Part shown: positions 10,999 through 26,330 of the stretch, in pieces
Layout: each line of letters begins with the position of its first letter
Position numbering within the stretch: position 1 is the first letter of the stretch
Origin: Scatophagus argus
Lineage: Eukaryota > Chordata > Actinopteri > Scatophagidae
Length of the DNA stretch: 64,000 nt
Assembly (NCBI RefSeq): GCF_020382885.2
Contig: NC_058502.1
Span: forward strand, 12,799,950-12,863,949
Direction of reading: 5' to 3'
Notes under the pieces: generated by a model
What the model was told of the DNA's origin: nothing
Seen by the model: the letters and a program-made list of their open reading frames with translations, nothing else
Databases searched by the model: none
Position numbers and translations under genes: made by a program

Positions 10999-12383
10999 AG
11001 ATAAGAGAGAGATAAGATAATCCTTTATTAGTCCCATTACTGGGAAATTACAATATTACAGGAGCAAACAGGATATAGAGGGTGCAAATCATGCAAGGAT
11101 AAAGGGAAGGATGTGCATTCAGAAAGAATAAATACACAGGAAACGAAAAAGAAAAGAAAAGACTATTTACACTAGAGTCCCTCAAGTTATGATTAGTGGA
11201 TGGATTAATTATTGTACAGATTTGTTTCAGGGACTAAGTATGTAGGAACTGATCCTTGCAGTAGTGTTACATGAGTAACGATTATTGCACAATTATTACT
11301 ACACATGTATTATTGCACAAGTCTGGTGTGACCATTTGTCCCATTATTGCACGTGACGGTTAGCACATTCATAAGCTTAAATGTCCAGTCTATCAGCTGT
11401 GCTTGTTGTGGAGTCTGACAGCACTGGGCAGGAAGGAGCGGCGGTACCTCTCCTTCACACAGCGAGGGTGTAGCAGTCTGTCACTGAAGGAGCTGCCCGG
11501 TGCCGTCAGAGTACCCTGCATGGGGTGGGAGGGGGTCTCCAGCATGGACGACAGCTTGGCTATCGTCCTCCTGTCACCCACCTCATCCACTGAGTCCAGA
11601 GAGCAGCCCAGGACTGACCACTCCTCACCAGTCTGTCCAGGCTCTTTTCATCCTGGGCAGACATGCTGCCTGCTCAACCGACCACACCATAAAACATGGC
11701 TGATGCCACCACAGCGTCATAAAAGCTCCTGAGGAGTGGAGCCTGTATTCCAAAGGCCCTCAGCGTCCTGAGCAGGAAGAGTCTGCTCTGAGCGTCAATG
11801 TTGTCAGTCCAGTCCAGTTTATTGTTGAGAGGAACGCCCAGGTACTTGTAGGAAGTGACTCTCTCAATGTCTGTTCCCTGGATGTTCACCAGTGCAGATG
11901 GGGTTTTGTTGGCACCTGCTGAAGTCCACCACCAGCTCCTTGGTTTTACCAGCGTTGATTTGGAGGCGGCTCTCCTGGCACCAGTCCATGAATCCTTGGA
12001 TGAGTTCTCAGTACTCTCGGTCGTCTCCGTCCATGATGAGGCTGACAATCGATCCATCGACCCAGGCACTGAGGTGGTGGTCTACTCCTGCGCACCTCAG
12101 CTTGTCTCCCAGCAGGGTGGACTGGACGGTGTTGAAGGCACTGGAGAAGTCAAAAAACGTGATCCTCACAGTGCTCCCAGGCCTCTCCAGGTGAGATAGT
12201 GATGTGTGCAGGAGGTAGATAATGGCATCCTCCACTCCAATTCCTGGCTGGTAGGCAAACTACAGAGGGTGGGGGGGGGCAGTTTGACACTGGTACCAGG
12301 CATGATGTCTTCCACAGCTGTGGGAGTCTGGCCAGCGACAGGCTCAGGTTGAACATGTGCTGGAAGATTTCACACAACTGCAC
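10999..12383 (-). mobile_element. 5'-truncated non-LTR retrotransposon (LINE, L2/CR1-type) with broken reverse transcriptase
   Basis: Minus-strand frames give reverse transcriptase pieces: RITFFDFSSAFNTV (motif A, with the catalytic D) at about 12150, then DIERVTSYKYLGVPL, FLLRTLRAFGI and, near the 3' end, RCVKERYRRSFLPSAVRLHN. Frameshifts and a deletion separate them, and the FADD-type motif C is not seen. The 3' end at about 10999-11030 is a short TTATC-rich tail. It interrupts the cilk1-derived segment after CTGATCCA. The element is dead. Confidence 0.8.
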
Positions 12384-12460
12384 ATACTGCAGTGCAAAAC
12401 TGGTATAACCAACGGGTGCTGCAAAGTCTGAAATTTCCATCACCACTCTCTTATATCTTA

Positions 12461-12740
12461 AGACACAAAAAGAGTTTCTTCCCCCAGGCTGTCTCCCCGA
12501 TCTCCTTGTAATCCACCTGCCACTGCATGAACCATCACACTGTTTGCACTACATGTACATATATTTATATCTTGTTTTTTCTTTTTGTAAACACTTTATT
12601 TTTATTATCATTTTTTATTATTATTATTTCCAATTTTTTATGTTTTGTATTTTTGTATGGTGCACAGGAGAGAGAAAAATCTGCAGTCAAATTCCTTGTA
12701 TGGTCACACATGCTTGGCAAATAAAGCTGATTCTGATTCT
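12461..12740 (+). mobile_element. LINE 3'-end fragment
   Basis: This is a noncoding tail ending AATAAAGCTGATTCTGATTCT. It is inserted after TTATATCTTA of the cilk1-derived intron; the native intron continues from that point without it. Its start (GAGTTTCTTCCCCCAGGC) matches the last coding positions typical of these elements. It belongs to the same family style as the next fragment. Confidence 0.7.
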
Positions 12741-12789
12741 AAAAGGTACCCTGTGGGGTTTTCTTGCAAACAAACAAAACTTACATTTA

Positions 12790-13440
12790 CATTCAATATT
12801 TCCATCACTCTCTGGTTTGGGTCAGCCATCCAACGTGACAGGGCCAGACTGCAACGGACAATCAGAGCTGCAGAGAGGATCATTGGAGCTGACCTTCCCT
12901 CCATCCAGGACCCGTACAGGTCCAAGGTCAGGAAAAGGGCAACAAAGATCTCTGCAGATCCCCGACATCCTGGTCACAAACTGTTTAAAGTCCTTCCCTA
13001 TGGCAGGCGATACAGGTCACTGTCTGCCAAACCAGCCGGCACAAACAGCTTCTTCCCACAAGCAGTCACTCTTTTGAACACTGTGAAAAAGCCCTCATCA
13101 TTATACTGACAATCACAAATGTCATCCTCATCTACCTCATTTACTTAACCATACAGTATCATTATTATCTGTTGCAGTTTTGCACAGCATTGCCTTGCAC
13201 TGTATTTATTTATTTAAAAATTTTTTAGTCTACCTACACTGTCATTGCACTATTCCACCGATTCACTGTTATTGTATATAGTATTTTTTTTTTTTTTATC
13301 CTCATCTTATTGTATATAGTATCTTTTGTGTTCTAACTGCTAGGTGTTTGTTTTGTACTTGAGATCAAAGTCTAACCGGAGTCAAATTCCTTGTTTGTAT
13401 ACGCAAACTTGTCCAATAAAGCTGATTCTGATTCTGATTC
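12790..13440 (+). mobile_element. LINE 3'-end fragment with C-terminal reverse transcriptase remnant
   Basis: The plus-strand frame from about 12795 reads TLWFGSAIQRDRARLQRTI, then RIIGADLPSIQDPYRSKVRK and GRRYRSL...NSFFPQAV, the conserved C-terminus of fish L2-type LINE ORF2. It ends at 13109. The 3' tail reaches AATAAAGCTGATTCTGATTC at 13440. The copy is 5'-truncated, with no catalytic domain. Native cilk1-like intron resumes at ATCACTTTGC. Confidence 0.8.
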
Positions 13441-14263
13441 ATCACTTTGCTTTTAACAGTTTCGGTTCAGGTGGCCTGCTGATATCACTGACTACTTCTG
13501 TCAGTCCCTTCACTGTCTCAGTTACAGGCATATTTATTTTATTCAGTGAAGTGCAGCCCACATCATGTGACAGACATGATACAGCAATGATAAAATCATC
13601 TGTTGTCCCACTCCTCTACAACTCTGATAAGATAAGCTGATAATACCTGGGGAGCTTGATAACGACACTGAACAGCAGTACATTAATAAGGGAACTGTGG
13701 TGACTATTCAAAATCTCAGCTTAATTAGTCACATAATGGTGGGTTGAGGACTGAACTTAACTCGACTGCAGGTAAAACAAAGTACTGTGCAAAGCTGTTC
13801 TCCTTTGGGTGATGTTCCCATTTATTGCAACAAAAACAAATAAAAGGCATTAGAAAAACAGAACGTTACCGCGAAAGTTGATGTGAAGCTGAAGCTCAAA
13901 AACACTGGCTGTCCTCTGGATGTCAGTAAGAGCTGTTTGGCTTCCTGCTACCACCAAACTCACACTGATTGATACCTTATTTCATTCACCTGCTGCTGGG
14001 CGGTTACCAATTAAACAGAAACGGAAATATACTACACCCTTGTGGTCAAATGAGGTATTTTCACAAAACATAAATGGAGAATGGCACCTACAGGCACAAT
14101 TTAATATTCATTTGATCAGTAAATGACGATTCTCTTCCTAAATTGTTCTAAATTGTTTACATTCTATAATAATAATGTTCAGAAAAGCTCATTTTGGTTT
14201 GATTTTTCCATAATCCTGCTGGTGTGTTCAAATGTGTTTAAAATGTTGAAAAAATAAACTCAC

Positions 14264-14310
14264 CTTGACTTCGCGAAGATTCATGCATTCTTTCCAGGAA
14301 TAGAATTTTC
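14264..14310 (-). pseudogene. relic of cilk1 coding exon 2
   Basis: Forty-seven bp match the 3' part of cilk1 exon 24120-24174, including the donor (AAG|GTGAG). The frame is still open and reads [15 protein letters not shown], with one change, E to K, against the live exon. At 14311 the match breaks off inside the exon. Confidence 0.85.
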
Positions 14311-14823
14311 AGCTATTAAATAAGCCTTGTTTTAAAGGGACCATCGTTCCCAGCTATCATACTAAAACTTGTGTGTTGTGTGGTAACTTAACTTTAATGT
14401 TACTAGATATCTTGCAAAAGGCACCAGTGGGTGTTAAACAGATGTAAGATTAATTACTACTCCAGTGGTGGCAGCACAACAGATTTTCTCAAGCTTTGCA
14501 GGTGCTGTTGTTTGTTTTGGCAGCGGTTCACATCACACAACATCAGTTTTGCAGGCTGCTAAACTGTCAGGGTTAGCAGAAATAATTAAATTACGTCCAA
14601 AAAAAAAAAGGGAACAAGTTTAAAGAATAAAATTGATATTCCTGACAGCCCACATGCTATGTCTTTTATGATTAAAGTTAATATGTTTGTATGTTCAAGG
14701 TGTCGTTGTAGCCCACACTCTGTGGGAGAAAAATCAGAATTCCTTTATTAATCCCTGGAGGGAAAAGAAGAGACAGAACAAAAACACAGCAGCTTCACAA
14801 ATGTTCCACAAATATTAACACTG

Positions 14824-14829
14824 TTTATT
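14824..14829 (-). terminator. GST-B poly(A) signal
   Basis: TTTATT on plus (AATAAA on minus) lies about 200 bp past the GST-B stop. It is conserved with GST-A. Confidence 0.55.
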
Positions 14830-15028
14830 AGAGCTTTCACATTAAAAGGACAAATTACACTGATTATTTTCAAGCTAAATGACGTGTTATTTTGAGATGT
14901 ACAGTGCAGTACTCATCTCATTCATAAACTGGTAAATGCAACTGATCCATATGCCTTACAGGCTGTGCCTACACAATCAATCATTCACTCTGCCATTATG
15001 AGAAAGGTACCCGAACTTTTGGAGTTCA

Positions 15029-16698
15029 TTACAGTGGAAGTTTAAGTTGTAACACCTCCAGGACTGTCTTCACATAGATTTCATCTGGCTGTGGCCTCCT
15101 CTTGCTGCCTGGCTGAAGGAACCTGTTGATGGCAGGAATCTGGATCATCCTGCCCTGGAAAGACTTGAACAGACATTGACATGGTTGTTAACAGCATTCT
15201 GCAATTTCATAGGAGCAAATTATTTTTTGTTTGTTGTCCCTTTATTTATCCAGCTTTGTGCAGTTTGTTACTTTGACACATTTACCTTAACGCTGGGAAA
15301 ATCTGCAAGAATTCCAGGGAATTTCTCCTCCAACATCAGGGTGCATTCAAGCAGCTGCACATCTGCGCAGCTTAGTTTACCTCCCACCAGGTAGATGGAC
15401 CCGGACAACACCTGAGAAGTTAGTCAAAGACACGCAGCATCTCGTCTAGTTAACGTAAATTATAACATTTAATCACCATCAACAGGTCAATTTTCCACAT
15501 TTAAGGGTTTTTAAGCAAGATTATTATCAGTTATCCCACAGCACCATTGGACATAATATGTAACCTGAGCCGTACCTTTTCAAACACTGGAAGGTAGCGC
15601 TCTTTGGCTTTACTCAGAATGTTGTCCAGTTTTGGTTTGGGGTCTTGGGTGAAGGGCAATATCATGATCATTTCCATAAGGTCCATCAGTCCCTCTGAGT
15701 ACATGTTGATCCTGAGGGAAAGCATCATCATATACTGTGACACATTCACCCATTAAGATCACATGATACAGCCGACACTCCCATCATTATATTACAAAGG
15801 AAGTGGATCATACATTACGCGGTCTTTGATATCTTTTCCATAAAGATTGTACTTCTCGGCGATGTATTTCAAAATTGCCTTTGTCTGAATAAGCTTCATG
15901 CCATCAATTTCCACCAGGGGAACTTGCTGGAACATGAGAGCTCCATCTGCAGAGAAAACACAGCATTGGGTAATTCTATTACTTGACTCATCTCATCTCA
16001 TTTGCACTATTACTTGTCTCACTTGCACTATTCCTCATTTGCACAACTCTGCAATACTGCTGTAAATACTGTTGCCATCTGGTCCCTATTCACTGGTTAC
16101 ATCTTTTATTCTGCTTGTTTTTATATTTATGTAGTGTTGTTTTTATATTGATAGCATTAGTATTGTAGGTTTTGGGCTTATACCGGGACCAGGGAAACTA
16201 ATTTCGTTCCACCTCATGTTTCTACATGTGTGAAATGACAATAAAGCTCCTTGAATCCTTGAATCCTTCAGGAGGGCACTCCCCATGGTAAAACATTAAT
16301 TTACCTTGTCAATTCACAGGCCATAAAGCCAAGAATTATAAATTGTACTCTCATCCTTGGTTGCATCATTAGTGGGCTGAAGTTAACAGATAAGCAAATG
16401 GAAAAACCAACGTAACTTGGAAAAAATCCAGAAATCAACTCACCACTTAGGAGTTTTTCATACTGATCACGAGTTGTCAGGTACATCTCATCAAACTGTG
16501 AACGTGAAATTACACATTTAGAGCACATTCAGGAAGTTTTCGGGTTCACAAAGGACAGCAAAAATTTAACATTAAAAGTTTCACATTAAAATCACCAAAG
16601 CCTTCACTAACCTCCACTTCTGCAACTGTCAAAAGCCAGCGGATTGATTCCATCTTCCCTCTCCCGTTGAAGTAGTGCAACACAACTCTTCCAGACAT
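15029..16698 (-). CDS. gsta: alpha-class glutathione S-transferase, copy B (gsta4-like)
   Basis: Six coding exons: 16698-16612, 16495-16444, 15946-15814, 15711-15576, 15411-15286, 15163-15029. They total 669 nt, 222 residues, ending in TAA. Exons 1, 2 and 5 encode the same protein as copy A. Differences seen are exon 3 [13 protein letters not shown] ([14 protein letters not shown]), exon 4 [17 protein letters not shown] ([18 protein letters not shown]) and the last exon, [15 protein letters not shown]. That last string is what I expect for GSTA4-type proteins, so copy B looks more ancestral. G-site Tyr, QTKAI loop and SCADV box are all present. It sits just upstream of 7SK, in opposite orientation, as GSTA4 does relative to RN7SK in human. 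Confidence 0.93.
15980..16271 (+). mobile_element. LINE 3' tail in GST-B intron 2
   Basis: This is the duplicate of the tail at 9446-9722, ending in the same TTGAATCC repeat. It carries a short extra repeat (CTGTAAATACTG) absent from copy A. Confidence 0.65.
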
Positions 16699-16704
16699 GG
16701 CTAT

Positions 16705-16965
16705 GGTGTTTCAGAAACGTAAATCTCTAAAACTAGAAAGAGGAAATATCACATATTAGTAACATAACCAAAACAGAATTTAAGCATTTGGAAAGTTCCC
16801 TTACTTGGTACAAAGCAGCAGCTGCCGCGGAGAAACCAAGGTGAAAAGTGGAGCAAATGTGAAGTTGAAGTCGTTATATAACAACTAATGCAGCGTCAAA
16901 AAAAAAATCCTTGCGATTGGGAAACATTTAAAACTGTGATTGGTTGGTTCTGGCCAATAGAAACA
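16705..16965 (-). promoter_or_regulatory. GST-B promoter and noncoding first exon
   Basis: The TATA box (GTTATATAAC, 16873-16882), the CCAAT motifs at about 16935-16960 and the noncoding exon donor (CCAA|GTAAGG) are all conserved with copy A. One visible difference is the sequence between TATA and CCAAT: a poly-A run and TCCTTGCGATTGG here, against AATAGTAGCGACTGG in A. Confidence 0.6.
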
Positions 16966-17139
16966 TGAGTTATTAGCATTTATGCCAATTGGCATCATGG
17001 GAAAAATGCTAACTACTAACTGTGTTTATTCGATCTTTATTTTCTTTCCGAAGTTTGAATAGTGGACATAGTTTACCTTAACCTTATCTTAATAAACTAT
17101 CAGGCGAACTGCATACCTCGTGACATTTGAAGATATTTT

Positions 17140-17183
17140 AAACCGTGAGAGTAAACGGTTGTGATAACTTATATTATATATGA
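17140..17183 (+). promoter_or_regulatory. rn7sk: 7SK Pol III promoter (TATA, possible PSE)
   Basis: The AT box ATTATATATGA lies about 30 bp before the 7SK start, the Pol III type 3 spacing. A PSE would lie near 17130-17150, where ACCGTGAGAGTAAACGG stands; the match to the PSE consensus is loose. The same block is kept in the left duplicate without a complete 7SK. Confidence 0.45.
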
Positions 17184-17210
17184 ACTAAGTAATCATTTAT
17201 TGGACTCCTT

Positions 17211-17518
17211 GTATATGAAGACGATCTGACTGCGACACCTGTTACTTGATCGCTAGGGTTGATTCGGCTGATCTGGCTGGCTAGGCGGGTGTCCCCTTCC
17301 TCCCTCACCGCTCCATGTGTGTCCCTCCCGAAGCCCCGCGCTCGGTGGAAGAGGACCTGGTCCCCCCGGCGGACGACCATCCATCGGTATACCAGTAGCT
17401 GCGCTCCCCTGCTAGAACCTCCAAACAAGCTCAAGGCCCATTTGTAGGAGAAACGTAGGGAAGTCAAGCTCCAAGCGTCAGACACATCCAAATGCGGCGC
17501 TGCACGCAGTTTGCTGTT
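17211..17518 (+). ncRNA. rn7sk: 7SK small nuclear RNA
   Basis: About 308 bp match vertebrate 7SK strongly. The 5' hairpin has the two GAUC motifs that bind HEXIM (GACGATCTG...CTTGATCGC), then GGGTTGATTCGGCTGATCTG, GGCTAGGCGGGTGTCCCC and CGCTCCATGTGTGTCCC. The 3' part has GCTGCGCTCCCCTGCTAGAA, CCTCCAAACAAGCTC and CATTTGTAGGAGAA, and the last hairpin, GCGGCGCTGC-AC-GCAGTTTGCTGT. The middle is shorter than human. 7SK holds P-TEFb inactive with HEXIM and LARP7. Its place between GST and cilk1 matches human RN7SK. Oddities: the 5' end reads GTATATGAAGACG, not GGATG-GAGGGCG, and no T run follows the last hairpin, so it could be a decaying copy. Confidence 0.88.
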
Positions 17519-19149
17519 AAAATGTATAGGATTAACTTTATACCGAAGAACAGCAGTTTTTCTGAAAAAAGTTAATTCTTGTATGTTCTTCTTAGAGCTG
17601 CACGTGTTTCATCAACTGAGACAATACTGTAGACAAGCTTTATCATAAGGTATTAATGAGATATTAGTGAAGACTCTAATATAGTAGATCTATTTTATCA
17701 AATACTAACCTCAGTACTTCACTGGGAAAAGTGCCCTATTTTTTATACTTTGACACATTTAAGTCTCTAGATGTTTCTTATATAATAAATGTAAAGCAAG
17801 TTGCCATATTGATTAAGATAATGATTGCCATCTGTGTATGTGTGTGCTGCTTCTCCAATGTAGTACGGTTCAAGAAAACTTTTATTTACTATTTATTTAC
17901 TTTAAAGATTTGAAAAATGCTTTGAAAAGTAAGTTTCCTTGGTGTTGATGGACAGACTGACCACCCATGGGGTTTGTGCCACTGCTTCATACATCCACCA
18001 TCTCAGCCACCTACCATACTGATAACCATTAGTATGACATTATTTATAAACTCATGTGTTTCCCACTGCTTATGTTGTATAGTGAAATTGCACACATTTA
18101 ATTTATACTTAATAACTCCAATCACATTATGTGCCAATGCAGGCAAAACATTAAACATTAAATTCCATTCCTTACTGATGTAAAATTCATCTGAATCAGG
18201 ATATCAGACCAGTGCAGATGTACTGTATTCATGCATGCATGGTATTAATAGTGTGCAGCTGTCGATGGATTAATGTCACCAGCATTTACCAGAGCCGCTG
18301 TGCTCACCAGTGCAGCTGCATGTGGCCACACAGGGAAAAACAAGCTGATCAATAATATTCAAGCATTTTTAAAAAGGTCTACAGTCAGTTGATCAATGAA
18401 AAGTGTTTAGTGAAAAATTACACAAGTTGAACATATTGGTACCCAGTCAAACTTTAATTATACTTAATAACTGGCAATTCAATAATCACACTCAAGTTGG
18501 CCAAGGCGACTGAACATGTCAGCCTGGACCTTTTTAACTCAGAGACTAGAACAGATTTGTACAGTGTGGCAACCACTTGCATCGTACTGATTTCAATGAA
18601 ATTAAAGCAATTTCTTGAATTTCATTAAAACATATAATACACAAATAATAGTTACCTGATTGGCAATGTCACCATCAGAAAACAAAAACAGCAGGAATAT
18701 AAAACAAATGAACTGTACTGTACAGAGGCAAAAGTAATTAGCCAAAAAGAAGTCACAGTGAAGTTGTGATGAACATAGAATATCATATGCATATTATGTA
18801 TGCAGGTTGGTGAACAACATTCAATGATGAATCTGATACAAAACTGACGGTTCCAGGTGCATCCCGTGCAGGGACAGTAGTTATGTTACAGAAACATAAA
18901 AAGAAACACTGAGGAGCAAATCTGGGCTCAGAGTTTGGCCGGTAGCATTTAGCTTTACACATACACTTAAATATTTTACAACTCACAATATCCATAGTAT
19001 ACACATAATGAAAAAAAATTATTGCTGTTTAAGATGTATGTACAGAGTTGAATTATAAAACAACTAGGCCTACTCTTTGGAGGTGGAAGAGCACTCAGGA
19101 GCACAGATCTCTCTCTTCCAGGGTGCAGATCGGAGCTCCAGCGAGGGCA
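17519..19149. other. 7SK-cilk1 spacer and cilk1 3' UTR
   Basis: This AT-rich sequence has no recognisable gene. The cilk1 3' UTR must occupy the part next to 19150. On the minus strand there are ATTAAA-type hexamers (for example near 18454) but no unambiguous poly(A) site. A short CA/TG run lies near 17840. Confidence 0.45.
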
Positions 19150-24559
<5,410 letters not shown>

Positions 24560-26197
24560 TATGCTTGTCCTTCCATAGCATCATCCGGGGGCAGATAATA
24601 ATTGGGTGGAAAATAGAGATGCGTTTGCCTCGGGCTGCTGAATGCAACCAGATTTTCCTGTGGCAACAGCAGAAGACCACGGGCAGAGCTGGAGGACTCA
24701 TGGTGTCATGGACTTGCCTCCTTCTAGCTGACAAAATGAGGGATGGACAACCAAATGGCATGTTGATTGAGTAGCTGCATGGACTACAATTACATGGCGT
24801 ATAACTGTACAACATGATTTGCCAACAAACCAACTACAATGACATTTTAAGGTTGGAAAACCTGTCAAGAACTTGACAGGACTGTAATAGGGCTACTACA
24901 GTGCCTCTAATACTATGATTTGACAAAAAACTTTGACGAAAATCAGTTTGATTGGATTTTGGCAGTTTGATACTTTAAGGCCAAATTCTTTTGTTGAAGA
25001 GGCAAAGTAAGGTCTGAGTTTAACAAGTACATCCAAAATGATTTTATGACTAGTTTGATAGCCAGTCACAGTTCATTATGCATTTATCACAGCTGTTTTG
25101 TGGAAACGTAACTGAGAATGGACTTTTAAGTGTTGCTTATTACTTATTACAACACTTTCCTACTCATGGAGTAGATGCGTAAACACATCAGACACAAATC
25201 ACACATTTCTGTGTGAAATTTAACTGTTAACTACATCAAACAGTGTATATGACACAAGTGTATGACATTTTCACAGAGCTTTAAGTAGTATGTGACCAGT
25301 AGTACGATGATTCCCAAACGTTTTCACTTAAAGGATCCCTAAAGCGACATAACTTAGACCACAAACCCCCTTTTGACAATTTTTCCTCCCAGGGTCCCCC
25401 ATCAGATAAGGACTTTGTTTTATTAAGAAGAAGAAGAAGAATCAGCTTTATTGACAGTATAGAAAGTGTATGAAAAAATTAGTTCAAAATACTCATCCTT
25501 TTTTGTTTTAACTGCGTTACTTATGGGTGGAATTGTATTAAAAAATAAATGATCGCCCATTTTGCGAGGAAGCCCCTGGATCCCCAATAAAGGACCCCTG
25601 GGGGTCCCCGGAACCCACTTTGAGAACCACTGCGTAACTACAGACTTCTCGCCTGAAACGTTAAAATGTTAAAAATGTTAACGTTTACGTTAAACAGTGT
25701 TTATTGACTTGCACTTTATAGTCACCTTAACACAGCTACTAACTTGTAAGAGACAAAACAAGCCCACGGCTACATACCTCAGCAGCATGTTGTCATACTG
25801 TTTTCATTGCTTTATGGCTTATAACGCCGCTAGCGGTTAACGTTAGCTGTTGCAGTCCTTGTTTTGTTTAGCGATAACTGTCCAGTGTGAAAGCCAACGT
25901 AACGACAATTTAGCATAAAACACGAATTACTCCGATATAATTTACTCTTAAGTTAGTTCCAGTTGAATGGACTTAATACTACAACTTGATTTGTGCGTTT
26001 AAGTTATATTTTAACGAGCGTCTTGATGTTGGTAGCAAACGTGGCCCAGTTAAAACTAGCTTAATGTTAATTGTGTTGTGCTGGTGTTGGCCCAGCTGCT
26101 GATATAACATTATAGCGCTATAGAGCAAAAACTGGCCTGGTTGGACTGAATGGTCTCCTAACTTGTAATATAACGAGAAGCAGCAAGCAACACTCAC
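24560..26197 (-). other. cilk1: cilk1 5' intron region
   Basis: This is sequence between the ATG exon and the candidate noncoding first exon of cilk1. It contains a hAT-like MITE (25305-25634) and a candidate second noncoding exon whose donor lies at 25778/25777 (CTGCTGAG|GTATGT on minus). No coding exon was seen. Confidence 0.4.
25305..25634. mobile_element. hAT-like MITE with an embedded LINE tail
   Basis: The left end GATGATTCCCAAACGTTTTC and the reverse complement of the right end, GCAGTGGTTCTCAAAGTGGG, are imperfect inverted repeats of the CAGTGGTTCTCAAA type. The centre carries AAGAAGAAGAAGAATCAGC with CTTTATTGACA, the reverse of a LINE tail. No transposase frame is present. Target-site duplication was not resolved. 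Confidence 0.55.
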
Positions 26198-26330
26198 CCT
26201 CCGCATGTCAAATCGACAACAACACATAGCCGAGCACTCGTAGCTGATGTTCAACAAATGGCTTCACGGTATAATCAGTTCACCATCAGAAGGGAGACAG
26301 TCGCATCCAGTGTGTCCAACGCACAACATC
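26198..26330 (-). promoter_or_regulatory. cilk1: cilk1 candidate noncoding first exon
   Basis: On the minus strand GGAGG|GTGAGTG at 26198/26197 is a near-perfect donor. The sequence before it is richer in CG than its surroundings. It lies about 1.5 kb from the fbxo9 start in divergent orientation, as ICK and FBXO9 lie head to head in human. The upper limit is a guess. Confidence 0.4.

Larger units (their letters stand above)
10671..14310 (-). pseudogene. cilk1-derived duplicated fragment, broken by LINE insertions
   Basis: The sequence matches cilk1 intron 2 and coding exon 2 (23031-24166) in pieces: 10671-10998, 12384-12460, about 13441-13690 and 14097-14310. Two long LINE-derived inserts (10999-12383 and 12461-13440) and smaller indels separate the pieces. 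All pieces are in the same order and orientation as the source. No other cilk1 exon is present, so the fragment cannot encode a kinase. Confidence 0.85.
14322..17183. repeat. segmental duplication, right copy (tmem14a 3' UTR piece + GST-B + 7SK promoter)
   Basis: This is the partner of 7778-10617. It begins abruptly in tmem14a 3' UTR sequence with no tmem14a exon upstream, and continues past the homologous 7SK promoter into a full-length 7SK. It has a private 30-bp insert at about 14732-14763 and lacks roughly 60 bp around the tmem14a poly(A) signal. Confidence 0.9.

Noticed and set aside
12544-13077. 177-codon plus-strand frame
   Set aside because: A wrong-frame run over two LINE fragments; the real remnant is in another frame (about 12795-13109).
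17174-17491. 105-codon minus-strand frame
   Set aside because: It lies over the 7SK RNA; the low stop density comes from its GC-rich structured sequence.
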